64,000 nt of DNA. Origin: CAZFAP01 sp964516325 (GTDB lineage: Bacteria > Auribacterota > JABMQX01). Made by a program: the position numbers and the translations under genes. This document shows positions 1-8,017 of the stretch, piece by piece (the first letter of the stretch is position 1; every line of letters begins with the position of its first letter). The notes under the pieces are model-generated. The model saw only the letters and a list, made by a program, of their open reading frames with translations. It was not told the origin of the DNA and made no database searches. The DNA lies in contig CAZFAP010000003.1 in NCBI GenBank assembly GCA_964516325.1, positions 14,990 through 78,989 on the forward strand, written 5' to 3'.

Positions 1-418
1 TCTTGCTGGCCTGTTCGAGCAACCCGACCGTGCCGAGCGCGGCCTTAACCCTTCGCCTCGCTGCCTTTGGCAGAAATCCTGAAAGTCGGAGCATTGCAGA
101 TAGAAACTCGAAGCCGGTCATTCCCCGGTAGAATGAATCAATGTCCGGGCAATAACCGACGGAGCGAAAGACGGAGGGATTTGACCAGGGGCGTCTGCCA
201 CGAATTTTGACTTCTCCCTGGCTCGGCTTGAGTTGTCCAGCGATGAGATTGAGCAGCGTGGTCTTTCCGGCGCCGTTCGGTCCCAAAAGCCCCGTTATGC
301 CCGGGCGAATGATCACGCTGATTTTGTTGACGCCGATGACCTCGCCGTACCACTTCGATAGGTCAACCGCTTCAATCGGGGCGTCTGCGTGATTCACGGT
401 TTCTCTCTGCGAGATCAT
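1..418 (-). CDS. ABC transporter ATP-binding protein (partial, C-terminus outside window)
   Basis: This is the N-terminal 139 residues of an ABC ATPase; the window edge removes the signature motif and Walker B. A Walker A loop (GPNGAGKTT, about residues 46-54) follows an A-loop-like region KWYGEV, and a Q-loop-like CPDIDSF segment follows, as in drug or polysaccharide export ATPases. The ATG at 416-418 overlaps the TGA of the upstream permease gene in an ATGA junction, so the two are probably translationally coupled. It would energise an ABC-2 type exporter with the upstream permease and a second ATPase. The family assignment is firm and the substrate is unknown. Confidence 0.9.
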   Translation of the reverse strand, partial: MISQRETVNHADAPIEAVDLSKWYGEVIGVNKISVIIRPGITGLLGPNGAGKTTLLNLIAGQLKPSQGEVKIRGRRPWSNPSVFRSVGYCPDIDSFYRGMTGFEFLSAMLRLSGFLPKAARRRVKAALGTVGLLEQASK

Positions 419-1485
419 TTGACCACCTCAACTCCTCGCACCCTGCGGACCAGGACCACCGCGCACAGGACCATGATCCCGACGAGAATCGCCAGCGACC
501 ATCCCCACGGAGCATCGAAGGACCCCTCCAGGCCAAAAATCTTGTCGCCGACGCGTATCCAGTTGTGCTGGAAAGAAATGAGGAGATAGGCGTCGTTGCG
601 GGTCGAATTCCGCAGGACCAGGGCGACGGCGGGTGAGAGCAGAAAAAGCGCCGCACCTCCGGAGGCAGCGCTGGGGATATTCCTTGAGAGCGCCGAAAGC
701 GCCAGAATTGGAAGCGACCCACTGAAAACGATCAGCAAGGAATATCCGGCAGTGGCCGCCGCCACCCACCAGTACGTGCGAATGTACAGGGAGTCGCCGA
801 GGAGTATGGCCTGAAGCAGAAACAGGATGATCCCCGGAACTAATGTGACCATCGTCAGGAGAAAGGCGATGACCCCTAATTTGCCGAGAATGTACTCTCT
901 CCCTGTGATGGGCTTAGCGAGGTAGATTTGAAGCGCATTGAATCTGACGTCCTTGGCAATCAGCCCCGCTCCAACGGTCAACAACAGGAGGAAAAGAAAG
1001 AGAAACTCCCTCTTCATGTAACCGTTATAGAAGTCTGGCTTTACACCCGGCGGAATCAGACGCTTGATCTCTGTGTTCGTCTGGCGAGCGACCGCGAGAA
1101 TCTTCTTACTGTTTTCCCCCTCGGGGACAAAAAGCCTCACCTGAGGCGGCTCACCCTGCGACCCGATTCTTTCTTGTGAGAGCCTCTCCAGAAAAGCTCT
1201 CGCGTCGCCCTCAATTTCCGCCTCGTACACTCTTTGGCCCATTTCCGCCGTGGGCGCGGGGCCTCCAATCTGTCTTATGAACGTCGAGACTTTTCCGAGA
1301 TGGGTCAGCCCGTATATAAACACGCCCCCCGCCAAGAACGGCAGGAGCGAGAAGGTAAGCAACACCCTCACCGCCTTTTTCTTGAAGGCCGTTTTGATTC
1401 CGTACTTGGTGATGACCCACCATCGGAACGCATGAGAGCGAAAGCTTCCCGTCCAGTGCTTGTAGCTCTGGTCGTAAACGGGCAT
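415..1485 (-). CDS. ABC-2 type transporter permease
   Basis: A 356-residue membrane protein with about six hydrophobic spans: one near residues 40-62, then, after a soluble insertion of roughly 100 residues, a cluster from about 165 to the C-terminus. One long extracytoplasmic loop after the first helix is typical of ABC-2 exporter permeases. The start codon directly follows the stop of the upstream ATPase, and its own stop overlaps the start of a second ATPase. The order ATPase-permease-ATPase suggests an export complex with two different nucleotide-binding subunits, or two ATPases sharing one permease. The substrate cannot be read from the sequence. Confidence 0.85.
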   Translation of the reverse strand: MPVYDQSYKHWTGSFRSHAFRWWVITKYGIKTAFKKKAVRVLLTFSLLPFLAGGVFIYGLTHLGKVSTFIRQIGGPAPTAEMGQRVYEAEIEGDARAFLERLSQERIGSQGEPPQVRLFVPEGENSKKILAVARQTNTEIKRLIPPGVKPDFYNGYMKREFLFLFLLLLTVGAGLIAKDVRFNALQIYLAKPITGREYILGKLGVIAFLLTMVTLVPGIILFLLQAILLGDSLYIRTYWWVAAATAGYSLLIVFSGSLPILALSALSRNIPSAASGGAALFLLSPAVALVLRNSTRNDAYLLISFQHNWIRVGDKIFGLEGSFDAPWGWSLAILVGIMVLCAVVLVRRVRGVEVVK

Positions 1486-2403
1486 TTATCTCTTTCCCTT
1501 TTCGTTCACGCTCTCGACGAAGACTTGCTCTAACGAGCTCTTCTCGAACACCAGGTGCCGTATCTGACTGCCGCTGTCCCTCGCCGCAGAGAAAATCTTC
1601 GCTGTCCCTTCCTCTTCCGGAATGAAGACTTTGATCAGGTTATCCTTCCATTCGTTCCACTCGTAGCCGTAGTCCGCAAGCCGGCTGCAGAAAGACCGCG
1701 TGTCCCCCCAAACCCTCACCTCGTACACCTTCTTGTTCACACCCTTCAAATCGGCGATATTTCCGTGAACGACGACTCTCCCTCTATCGAGCACGACAAC
1801 CTCATCGCATACCGCCTCCACGTCGGGCAAGAGGTGCGTCGAGAGGAGCACACCGACGCCCTTCTCTCGCGAGATGTCTTTGATGAGATGCAGCATCTCC
1901 TCTCTTCCCGCGGGGTCCATGCCATTCGTTGGCTCGTCGAGAAGCAGGAGTTTCGGGTCGTGGATCAGAGCCTGGGCGAGCTTGATCCTCTGCTTCATCC
2001 CTGCGGAAAAGGTCTCTACGGTTCGGTATCGCGCTTCGCCCAGCCCGACATAGTGGAGGATCTCATGAGCTCGCTGCGTGGCGTCGTCCTTGGGCATTCC
2101 GCACAGCTCGCCAAAATATGTCAGGAATCGGACGGCGGTCATGTCTGGAATCAGGCAATCGTCTTCAGGAAGGTAACCGACGAGTTGACGCACCCGGAGT
2201 CGTTCGTTGACGATGCTGTGGCTGAGGACCGTGCCGGTCCCTTTGTCTGGGTTCAGAAAACCCAGCAAACCTCTTATCAGCGTCGTTTTTCCGGCGCCGT
2301 TCGGGCCCAGAAGCCCGACCGCCGGTCCCTCGACGGAGAAACTCACGTCATCGAGGGCCAGCGTCGCGCCGTACCGAACGGTCAGTCCTTCGATCTCGAT
2401 CAT
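1486..2403 (-). CDS. ABC transporter ATP-binding protein
   Basis: A complete 305-residue ABC ATPase. Walker A (GPNGAGKTT) lies near residues 33-41, the signature is the variant FSAGMKQR, Walker B is LLLLDEPTNGMDP, and the H-loop is LLSTHLLPDVE. After the nucleotide-binding domain there are about 90 residues with the mixed alpha-beta C-terminal extension common in CcmA/NatA-like export ATPases. It is the first gene of a three-gene operon that continues directly into the permease. A purine-rich AGGAG lies about 14 bases before the ATG, with an extended -10 promoter further upstream. Confidence 0.93.
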   Translation of the reverse strand: MIEIEGLTVRYGATLALDDVSFSVEGPAVGLLGPNGAGKTTLIRGLLGFLNPDKGTGTVLSHSIVNERLRVRQLVGYLPEDDCLIPDMTAVRFLTYFGELCGMPKDDATQRAHEILHYVGLGEARYRTVETFSAGMKQRIKLAQALIHDPKLLLLDEPTNGMDPAGREEMLHLIKDISREKGVGVLLSTHLLPDVEAVCDEVVVLDRGRVVVHGNIADLKGVNKKVYEVRVWGDTRSFCSRLADYGYEWNEWKDNLIKVFIPEEEGTAKIFSAARDSGSQIRHLVFEKSSLEQVFVESVNEKGKR

Positions 2404-2448
2404 ATCTGTTGTTTCTGTAACTCCTGAACCTCCTCTAAAATTGGTAAA

Positions 2449-2457
2449 ATTATATCA
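2449..2457 (-). promoter_or_regulatory. Extended -10 promoter for the ABC export operon
   Basis: Read on the minus strand this is TGATATAAT, a perfect TATAAT preceded by TG and one base, the extended -10 form. No good -35 hexamer is seen at 17 bases, which the extended -10 can offset. The expected start lies roughly 35-40 bases before the ATPase start codon at 2403. Confidence 0.5.
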
Positions 2458-2663
2458 CAGCCGCGGCTTTCCCGTCGCGGGAATAATCCCCCCTTTGCGG
2501 TGTTGACACCATCGTCAGGCCGAGTCGCCCTGAACTATAGTATGGGTCTCAACCACGAATACTTCACAAAAACTGACGTCTGCCGGTTGCTGGCAGCGCT
2601 GTGGCTTTGAATCTGGCACTCATCGTTCGCGGTGCGCCTCGTGCGGAGCGGACCGAATTGGGC

Positions 2664-3035
2664 TCACCGCCTGGGAGGGAACGCATCCTTGATGAGCTCG
2701 ATTTCTGGCGGGCCGTTTTCGGGGAGGATGATTCCCACAAAGTCAAATCGCCAATCCTGGTCTTCGAGGCGGTATCTGTGGAGATAGTGGCGGGCAGCGC
2801 GGGTAACGTGGCGCCTTTTCTCGCGACTCAGGGCTTCAAAAGGCGAGCCGTATTTCCCCGAAGATAGCGTTCGCACCTCCACGAAGGCTATGGTTTTCCT
2901 GTCCTGGGCGATGATGTCAATTTCGCCGTGCGGGCACGAATAGTTGATTGCCCGCATTCGGTATCCCTGCCTTCGCAGAAAGTTCCGCGCGATTTTCTCC
3001 CCCTTTTTTCCGAGGTCATCCGTCTCGCGGGCCAT
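2664..3035 (-). CDS. yraN: YraN family (UPF0102) nuclease-fold protein
   Basis: A 123-residue protein of the YraN/UPF0102 family, which has a restriction-endonuclease-like fold and an unclear role. Visible family features are the N-terminal GEKIARNFLRRQGY helix, the GEIDIIAQD strand with conserved Glu and Asp, the FVEVRT strand and a KRRHVTRAARHYL helix. The frame stays open upstream, but the ATG at 3033-3035 has a GAGGGG ribosome site and starts at the family's usual place; an earlier ATG would add 35 residues without homology character. It faces away from the glycosyltransferase gene, and its neighbours give no functional hint. Confidence 0.88.
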   Translation of the reverse strand: MARETDDLGKKGEKIARNFLRRQGYRMRAINYSCPHGEIDIIAQDRKTIAFVEVRTLSSGKYGSPFEALSREKRRHVTRAARHYLHRYRLEDQDWRFDFVGIILPENGPPEIELIKDAFPPRR

Positions 3036-3209
3036 GCGCTGCCCCTCGACCTTTTGTTCACTGTTTCTCCAATTGCGACCGTTGCATAGTATCGCACAAG
3101 CGTGCCCGGCGGGGCAAGGACTTGGGAGCATTCGTGCCAACCCGGCACAACCCTGGGTTTCCTTATGGACCGGGTCTGGCCGATTGGAGAATCGCGCGGT
3201 GGTTCGGTG

Positions 3210-3238
3210 TTGACATGGGGGCGAGGCTTTGGTATAGG
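3210..3238 (+). promoter_or_regulatory. Sigma-70 type promoter upstream of the glycosyltransferase
   Basis: A perfect -35 hexamer TTGACA (3210-3215), a 17-base spacer and a -10 of TATAGG (3233-3238). Transcription would begin near 3245 and leave a leader of about 275 bases before the glycosyltransferase start at 3522. Confidence 0.55.
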
Positions 3239-3244
3239 CACGTT

Positions 3245-3521
3245 ACAGGATCGCAGGGGACTGTCTCGATCCCACAGCGCGCTGTCTCAAGCGGCGCGGA
3301 CGTGGCCCGTCCACTCGTCATGGGCAGCAGCAAGCCTATCTGCTCCCGAGGCAGATAGTCGAATAGATGGACACAGAGTTGAAGCTTGCGGAGGCGGCTG
3401 CTTCCTTCTCTTTCAGGAGGTTCGCGGTAATATTTGCTGCTGCGCCTGCGACTCGCCACCGTCTGCGGGTTTTTGTCTCCAAGAGGCAGTTTTGGCAGCG
3501 CACGGGTGGTTTCCCGGGACA
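3245..3521 (+). other. Long untranslated leader with a perfect hairpin
   Basis: The stretch between the promoter and the glycosyltransferase holds no convincing gene. It contains a perfect 8-base-pair hairpin (3336-3343 pairing with 3351-3358, 7-base loop) and GC-rich self-complementary segments around 3250-3310. There is no T-run after the hairpin, so it is not a classical terminator. It could be a structured leader or a small RNA; it matches no riboswitch class I know by sight. Confidence 0.3.
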
Positions 3522-4703
3522 ATGAAAATAGCGATTATCCACGATTACCAACCCAACCTGGGCGGCACAACCGAGGTCGTGATCCGAATGGCAAGGGCCC
3601 TCAGCAAAAGGGGGCATTCGTGCAAATTGATTACGCATCCCGAGTCGTGGGTGCTGGGGCGCGATAAGGAGAACCTCGAACTGGTCCGTACGCCGAAGTT
3701 CAGGATAACGTTCATGGAATACATACCCCATCACCCGGTGAAAGTCGGCAAGATCGTTTCTTTGTATGAAAGCGGGCATATAGACCTGTGCCACGCTCAT
3801 TATGCCCTGCCTTACGGCCTGACCGCGTATCTCGCCAAGCAGACCTGCGGGATCCCTTACGTGCTGACGCTTCACGGCACGGACGTTCATCGGCTTGCCT
3901 CCGTGCGGCCGCTAAAGCCCGTTCTGAGATTGTGCTTGGAGAATGCCGATGCGGTGACTACCGTGTGCGGGTACCTGAGGGCTCGGGCAAAAGCAAAGCT
4001 TCATCTGCGCAAAAGGATTGTGGTGATTCCGAATTTCGTGGATACCGTGCGCTTTCAGAAGATACCGCGGTCTCGCGCGTTGAGGAAGCAATTTCGCATT
4101 CCGCCCGGGACATCGGTGGTAACGCATATCTCCAACTACGCAGCGATCAAAAACACATTGATAATCCCCGATATCGCACGGCTTGTCGTTCAATGCCACC
4201 CCAAAACGGTCTTTCTGATGGTCGGCGAACGGCTGGGAGAAACCGGCTATGACCTCGAGAGGCTCAAGAAGAAGGTGTCGGATTTCCACTTAGACCGGCA
4301 CTTTCGATTTGTTGGAAGGCGAGCGGACATTGCGCGGATTTTGAGCCTGTCGGAAACGACCATCCTGACTTCTTTGAAAGAGGGGGCGCCTCTGGCAGCG
4401 CTTGAGTCGCTCGCAATGGGCGTTCCGGTAGTGTCATCGAGGGGCGGAGGCATGCCGGAACTTGTCAAGCACGGGATGAACGGCTTTCTCATCGAGACAC
4501 AGGACATCGAGAAGTATGCGGAATTCATCCTGCGGCTTATCCAGGACCACGAGTTAAGGTCCAGACTTGGAAGGAAGGCCGTGCAAACGATTCATCAAAA
4601 GTACTCGGAAGACCTGGTCATCCCCCGATATTTAGAGTTATACGAGTCGGTCCTGAAACGCTCGGGCAAGAGGGGCCGCGGCAGGCGTCGCCGAGGTGCA
4701 TAG
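3522..4703 (+). CDS. GT4-family glycosyltransferase
   Basis: A 393-residue GT-B glycosyltransferase of the GT4 group. The N-terminal Rossmann half begins MKIAIIHDYQPNLGGTTEVV with the usual Gly-rich loop. The C-terminal half carries the nucleotide-sugar binding EX7E motif (EGAPLAALE) followed by MGVPVVSSRGGGMPELV. Such enzymes move a sugar from a nucleotide donor to a lipid or polysaccharide acceptor at the cytoplasmic face of the membrane. The ATG at 3522 is preferred because the fold begins exactly there, although the ribosome site is weak; the frame is open upstream to 3102 with no domain character. The gene stands alone, so its acceptor is unknown. Confidence 0.87.
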   Translation: MKIAIIHDYQPNLGGTTEVVIRMARALSKRGHSCKLITHPESWVLGRDKENLELVRTPKFRITFMEYIPHHPVKVGKIVSLYESGHIDLCHAHYALPYGLTAYLAKQTCGIPYVLTLHGTDVHRLASVRPLKPVLRLCLENADAVTTVCGYLRARAKAKLHLRKRIVVIPNFVDTVRFQKIPRSRALRKQFRIPPGTSVVTHISNYAAIKNTLIIPDIARLVVQCHPKTVFLMVGERLGETGYDLERLKKKVSDFHLDRHFRFVGRRADIARILSLSETTILTSLKEGAPLAALESLAMGVPVVSSRGGGMPELVKHGMNGFLIETQDIEKYAEFILRLIQDHELRSRLGRKAVQTIHQKYSEDLVIPRYLELYESVLKRSGKRGRGRRRRGA

Positions 4704-4812
4704 CAGCCTTCTTGCCGGGCGAATGCAGATTGCGACGTCGCGCAGAGCGAGAGCACGTGCGACGGCAATGGGAGACAGAAAGGAAGGCAGTTGAATTCGA
4801 GAGGGCACGACA

Positions 4813-6168
4813 GTGAAACTGAGCAGGCGTGAGTTTTTGCAGGGCATGGCGGGAATTGTGGCGGCGAGGGTTCTTTCGGGCGAGCGGGCTCATGCCTCGC
4901 CAACAGGGGGACATCGGATCGTCCGGGTGCACAATCCGCTGGCGAGCTTTTTCGACGTGCTTGACTTCGAGTTCCAGAAGAATGTCCCGGAGACGTACTA
5001 CGGGAACTTCGTCAATCAGCAGATTGTGTACGAGATGTTCGATAAAGCCCTTTGTGCTTTTACCGGGGACGACGACCCGGTCCACGCGATGCGGAGGCTC
5101 GTTCCCTACAAAGCGGGAGAGCGGGTCTTTATCAAGATTAACATGACCTGTGGGTACAATCTCTGGCGAGGGCAGTGGGAGACAATCAACTGGGATTTGC
5201 ACTACAACGACACGGATGCCATTGCGGAACCGATTAATGCCACGGTCCGGGCGCTTGTGAGGATCGGCGTGCCTCAGGAGATGATTTCCATAGCCGACGC
5301 GACGTGGTCAGAGGGGTATCCCGACTCAGAAAAGCGGACGCCTCGCCTGACGCCGAACCGGGTGGCGAAGAAGATAAAGGCGGCATTTCCGTCGGTGGTC
5401 CTGTATCGGTCGTCCTTTATGCCGGATGGGAACGGAATCACGTGGAAAAGCAACGACCCGAACGCAATTGTCAAATTCCGCGATGCTCTCATTGACCAGA
5501 GCAAACAGCGGGTTACGAGCCACCGGCTTCCCGACCAACTGATTACGGCAGATCACTTCATAAACCTGGCGATGTTGAAAAGGCACGATCAGGCGGGGAT
5601 CACGGGTGCTTTCAAGAACAACTTTGGGACGATCACGAGTTGCAGTTATTTCCATGAACCGCAGTACGCGGGACAGGGAAAGCCGGGGGCGATGTTCAGC
5701 CAGGACGCCAACCCCGCGGTGGACATCTGGCTCAATCCTCATGTCGGCGCGAAGACGCGGCTGATTGTCTGCGACGGCATTTTTGGCGGCTGGAATTGGG
5801 GAATGGACCCGCCGACGGGCTGGAAATCGTTTGGCGGGCGCTCGCCGAATTGCATCCTTCTTGGCACGGACCCTGTGGCTATGGACAGCGTCATCTTCGA
5901 CCACGTTACGGAGTCCCTGCTGGAAAAGGTAAAGAGCTATCCCGGGCCGAACATGCTTGTGGATGCGGCAAAGGTGGGCTTGGGACACCATGAGTCCCGC
6001 AAAAGCCCGGCCGCCCCTTACAAAACCATTGACTACCTCGAAATCAACCAGAAACCCGACGAAGCAAAACTCCACAAGCTTGCCGAGCTGAAAAAGAAAC
6101 ACAAATCCGGCGGGAAAACAGCAGAGGAAATCCGGGACCTCCTGAAAGAGTCCCAAATGGTGCGATAG
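4813..6168 (+). CDS. Tat-exported DUF362 domain protein
   Basis: A 451-residue protein starting at GTG (4813) behind a GAGAGGG site. The N-terminus SRREFLQG followed by a hydrophobic stretch to about residue 28 is a twin-arginine export signal. The rest resembles DUF362 proteins, with the segments KINMTCGYN, SIADATWSEGYPDS, LINLAMLKRHDQAGITGAFKNNFG and ILLGTDPVAMDSV in family order. DUF362 proteins are often linked to iron-sulfur or cofactor chemistry, but no ferredoxin-type cysteine cluster is seen here. It would fold in the cytoplasm and act outside it. The catalytic role is unknown. Confidence 0.82.
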   Translation: MKLSRREFLQGMAGIVAARVLSGERAHASPTGGHRIVRVHNPLASFFDVLDFEFQKNVPETYYGNFVNQQIVYEMFDKALCAFTGDDDPVHAMRRLVPYKAGERVFIKINMTCGYNLWRGQWETINWDLHYNDTDAIAEPINATVRALVRIGVPQEMISIADATWSEGYPDSEKRTPRLTPNRVAKKIKAAFPSVVLYRSSFMPDGNGITWKSNDPNAIVKFRDALIDQSKQRVTSHRLPDQLITADHFINLAMLKRHDQAGITGAFKNNFGTITSCSYFHEPQYAGQGKPGAMFSQDANPAVDIWLNPHVGAKTRLIVCDGIFGGWNWGMDPPTGWKSFGGRSPNCILLGTDPVAMDSVIFDHVTESLLEKVKSYPGPNMLVDAAKVGLGHHESRKSPAAPYKTIDYLEINQKPDEAKLHKLAELKKKHKSGGKTAEEIRDLLKESQMVR

Positions 6169-6429
6169 TTTTTCTCCCCCGCTCGACCCACCCGCCCAGC
6201 CCATTAGCCGTCCCGGCGAACTCGTCCCCGATAGCCGGAAAGCCCCACGGAACAGCACCCCGAACCTCTCCGTCTCATCGCTCACACCCGAAAACCCGTG
6301 CCAGACTCAACCTGTGTCTACCGGACGCTTGCAGGATTCCCCACAAACGCTCTTGAGAACACCGGCTCTTCGTTTGGGTCTCCAGCGATGCTGTAGCCCC
6401 GGTCTGCCATCCTGCCCCCACAGGTGCCG

Positions 6430-6963
6430 TCACTTCTTTCCGAAGGTTGCCTTTGTGAAGCGAGCTACGTCCTCGGCCGCTTGTTGGGCGCCGCCTTGGG
6501 GGACCTCCGTACGAATTATGGCCAAGAGCCCCCCCTTCCCGTCGGCGTAGCTCACCTCGTAAGTGATTGAACGCAAGCCGGCAAGGGAGCGTGAAATCAG
6601 GTTTCCATGAGCGTCCGTCACCTGCCAGTAACTCCCGGAGAGTTCAACAATACACGCGCTCAGGTAGAGCTCGGCGCTGTCCGGGGCCTTTAGAAAGCCG
6701 TTCTGCCTCAAGAAATTATCCAAGGCAGCAAGAAATTGAAGAAGCTCTATCGTGGCTGGCAGCGTCGCTTCCTTCTCCATCGCATTGGCGCAGCCTTCTG
6801 AGAACACCTTTCCTGATGAGACACAAAAAGTCGAAACCGGCAGCTTCAGGTCGGTGGAAGATAAGTCCGTACTCTTTACCACGCTGACAGTTGTGCCACA
6901 ACCACCGACCATGGTGGCCACCAATAACAACCCGATCACGCGTTGCAACGATTTTGCCTTCAT
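6430..6963 (-). CDS. Putative lipoprotein
   Basis: A 177-residue predicted lipoprotein. The ATG at 6961-6963 has an AGGAGGT ribosome site; the longer open frame upstream lacks one. A basic start and hydrophobic stretch (residues 9-19) end in VGGC, a lipobox with the lipidated Cys at about residue 22. The mature part (about 155 residues) has two Cys (CVSSGKVFSEGC) that might pair. A C-terminal region with VSYADGKGGLLA, two GG turns and an amphipathic helix may be a small alpha-beta domain. I do not recognise the family. It is oriented like the envelope operon upstream, but more than 400 bases separate them. Confidence 0.65.
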   Translation of the reverse strand: MKAKSLQRVIGLLLVATMVGGCGTTVSVVKSTDLSSTDLKLPVSTFCVSSGKVFSEGCANAMEKEATLPATIELLQFLAALDNFLRQNGFLKAPDSAELYLSACIVELSGSYWQVTDAHGNLISRSLAGLRSITYEVSYADGKGGLLAIIRTEVPQGGAQQAAEDVARFTKATFGKK

Positions 6964-7377
6964 GATATGACCTCCTGTCTTGCGTTTCTTGCTTTCAGGA
7001 CTCCTGACTGGACCGCTTAACCCCAAGTTGCGCTTGTTAGGGAGATATACCATTCTGTTCTGGTGAGGGCATCACTTTTGAAGCACGGCGAGACAAAAGG
7101 GTGATCGAAGAAACCGATGACAGCCGAAATGGGTTTTTGGGATCTCCTGACGAGTACAGTTGCAGAAGTAGGCGGAGGAATACTGTAGAGATTTTACCTT
7201 GAGAAAAACGGGGCGGGCGCAGATCGGAGGGTGATTGCCGATGCCCGAATCTTTCATCTTGACCAGGAGTCGCTATGATGCCAGGACTCGACGTAGGACC
7301 CGGGTGCCGTGGTGCCGCACGGCGGGATATGTGCGGGGGCTCCGGGTAACCGGACTCCATACCGCGACCCTTTTCTC
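6964..7377 (-). other. Intergenic stretch without a supported gene
   Basis: Only short open frames with no ribosome site or domain character are present on either strand. I see no convincing terminator or promoter beyond a weak TATATC at about 7046-7051 on the minus strand, which could serve the lipoprotein. Confidence 0.4.
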
Positions 7378-8016
7378 TCAGCTCCCAGCTTCCTCCTTGA
7401 TAATTCTACAGATGACATCAACAGCGTTGACGACCGTTTCGCCCTTGTCGTACTCTAATATAACTGACAGCACTACTTTCTCGGTTCGAGCATCTATTAC
7501 TTGAAGGTAGAACGTTGAGACGACAATCTTGTCCATGAACCGAGGTGGCTTGTCTTCAGGGAAAGTAGTCTGTCGCCTTCCTTCAAAAAGTGTCCCTGCG
7601 ATTACCGCATCCAAACCTAACTTCTGCGCTATCTTGATGACATTCAGAATCACATCCTGTTGGGTCTCTTTGTCCGCTTCTGCCTGCTTTCTGATCCTGT
7701 TCAACTCCTCCACGGTCACCTCAGAAACCTTTGTTCGTTCGACAACCTCGAAATTGGCGTCTCTTAGTTTGGCGGCCAATAAATCCTCCGCAACCTGGCC
7801 AAACAGCTCAGAAGTCGACGTTATCAAGACCGCTGTTCTCTTGATCTTCCTTAGGTCCTTTTTGGAAACGTCGGGTGGTTTAATGATTCTAGCTATGTTT
7901 CTTGGCTTAGAATCAGGAAGGTCCGTCTCAGATTCGGACCCGAACGCATCCCGGCCAAAAACGCATAGCCACAACAACAAAGTCAGAGTGACCGATCGAA
8001 CGTGGTGTTCAGCCAT
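7378..8016 (-). CDS. Secreted CsgG-like protein (putative)
   Basis: A 212-residue protein with an N-terminal signal peptide (hydrophobic residues 8-21, likely cut near AFGS). The mature part reads like the CsgG/TolB-N type alpha-beta fold: a first strand TAVLITS, a helix LFGQVAEDLLAAKLRDA, a strand FEVVERTKVSEV, then IAQKLGLDAVIAGTLFEG, and a closing strand pair YLQVIDARTEKVVLSVILEYDKG. CsgG-like proteins form or associate with outer-membrane secretion channels. It starts one base after the stop of the papain-like gene, so it is the last gene of the three-gene envelope operon. The family call is by pattern only. Confidence 0.5.
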   Translation of the reverse strand: MAEHHVRSVTLTLLLWLCVFGRDAFGSESETDLPDSKPRNIARIIKPPDVSKKDLRKIKRTAVLITSTSELFGQVAEDLLAAKLRDANFEVVERTKVSEVTVEELNRIRKQAEADKETQQDVILNVIKIAQKLGLDAVIAGTLFEGRRQTTFPEDKPPRFMDKIVVSTFYLQVIDARTEKVVLSVILEYDKGETVVNAVDVICRIIKEEAGS

Positions 8017-8017
8017 G

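Noticed and set aside
2503..2541. TTGACA and TATAGT upstream of the ABC operon on the plus strand
   Set aside because: Their spacing is 27 bases, far from the 16-18 needed, and no gene begins downstream on the plus strand.
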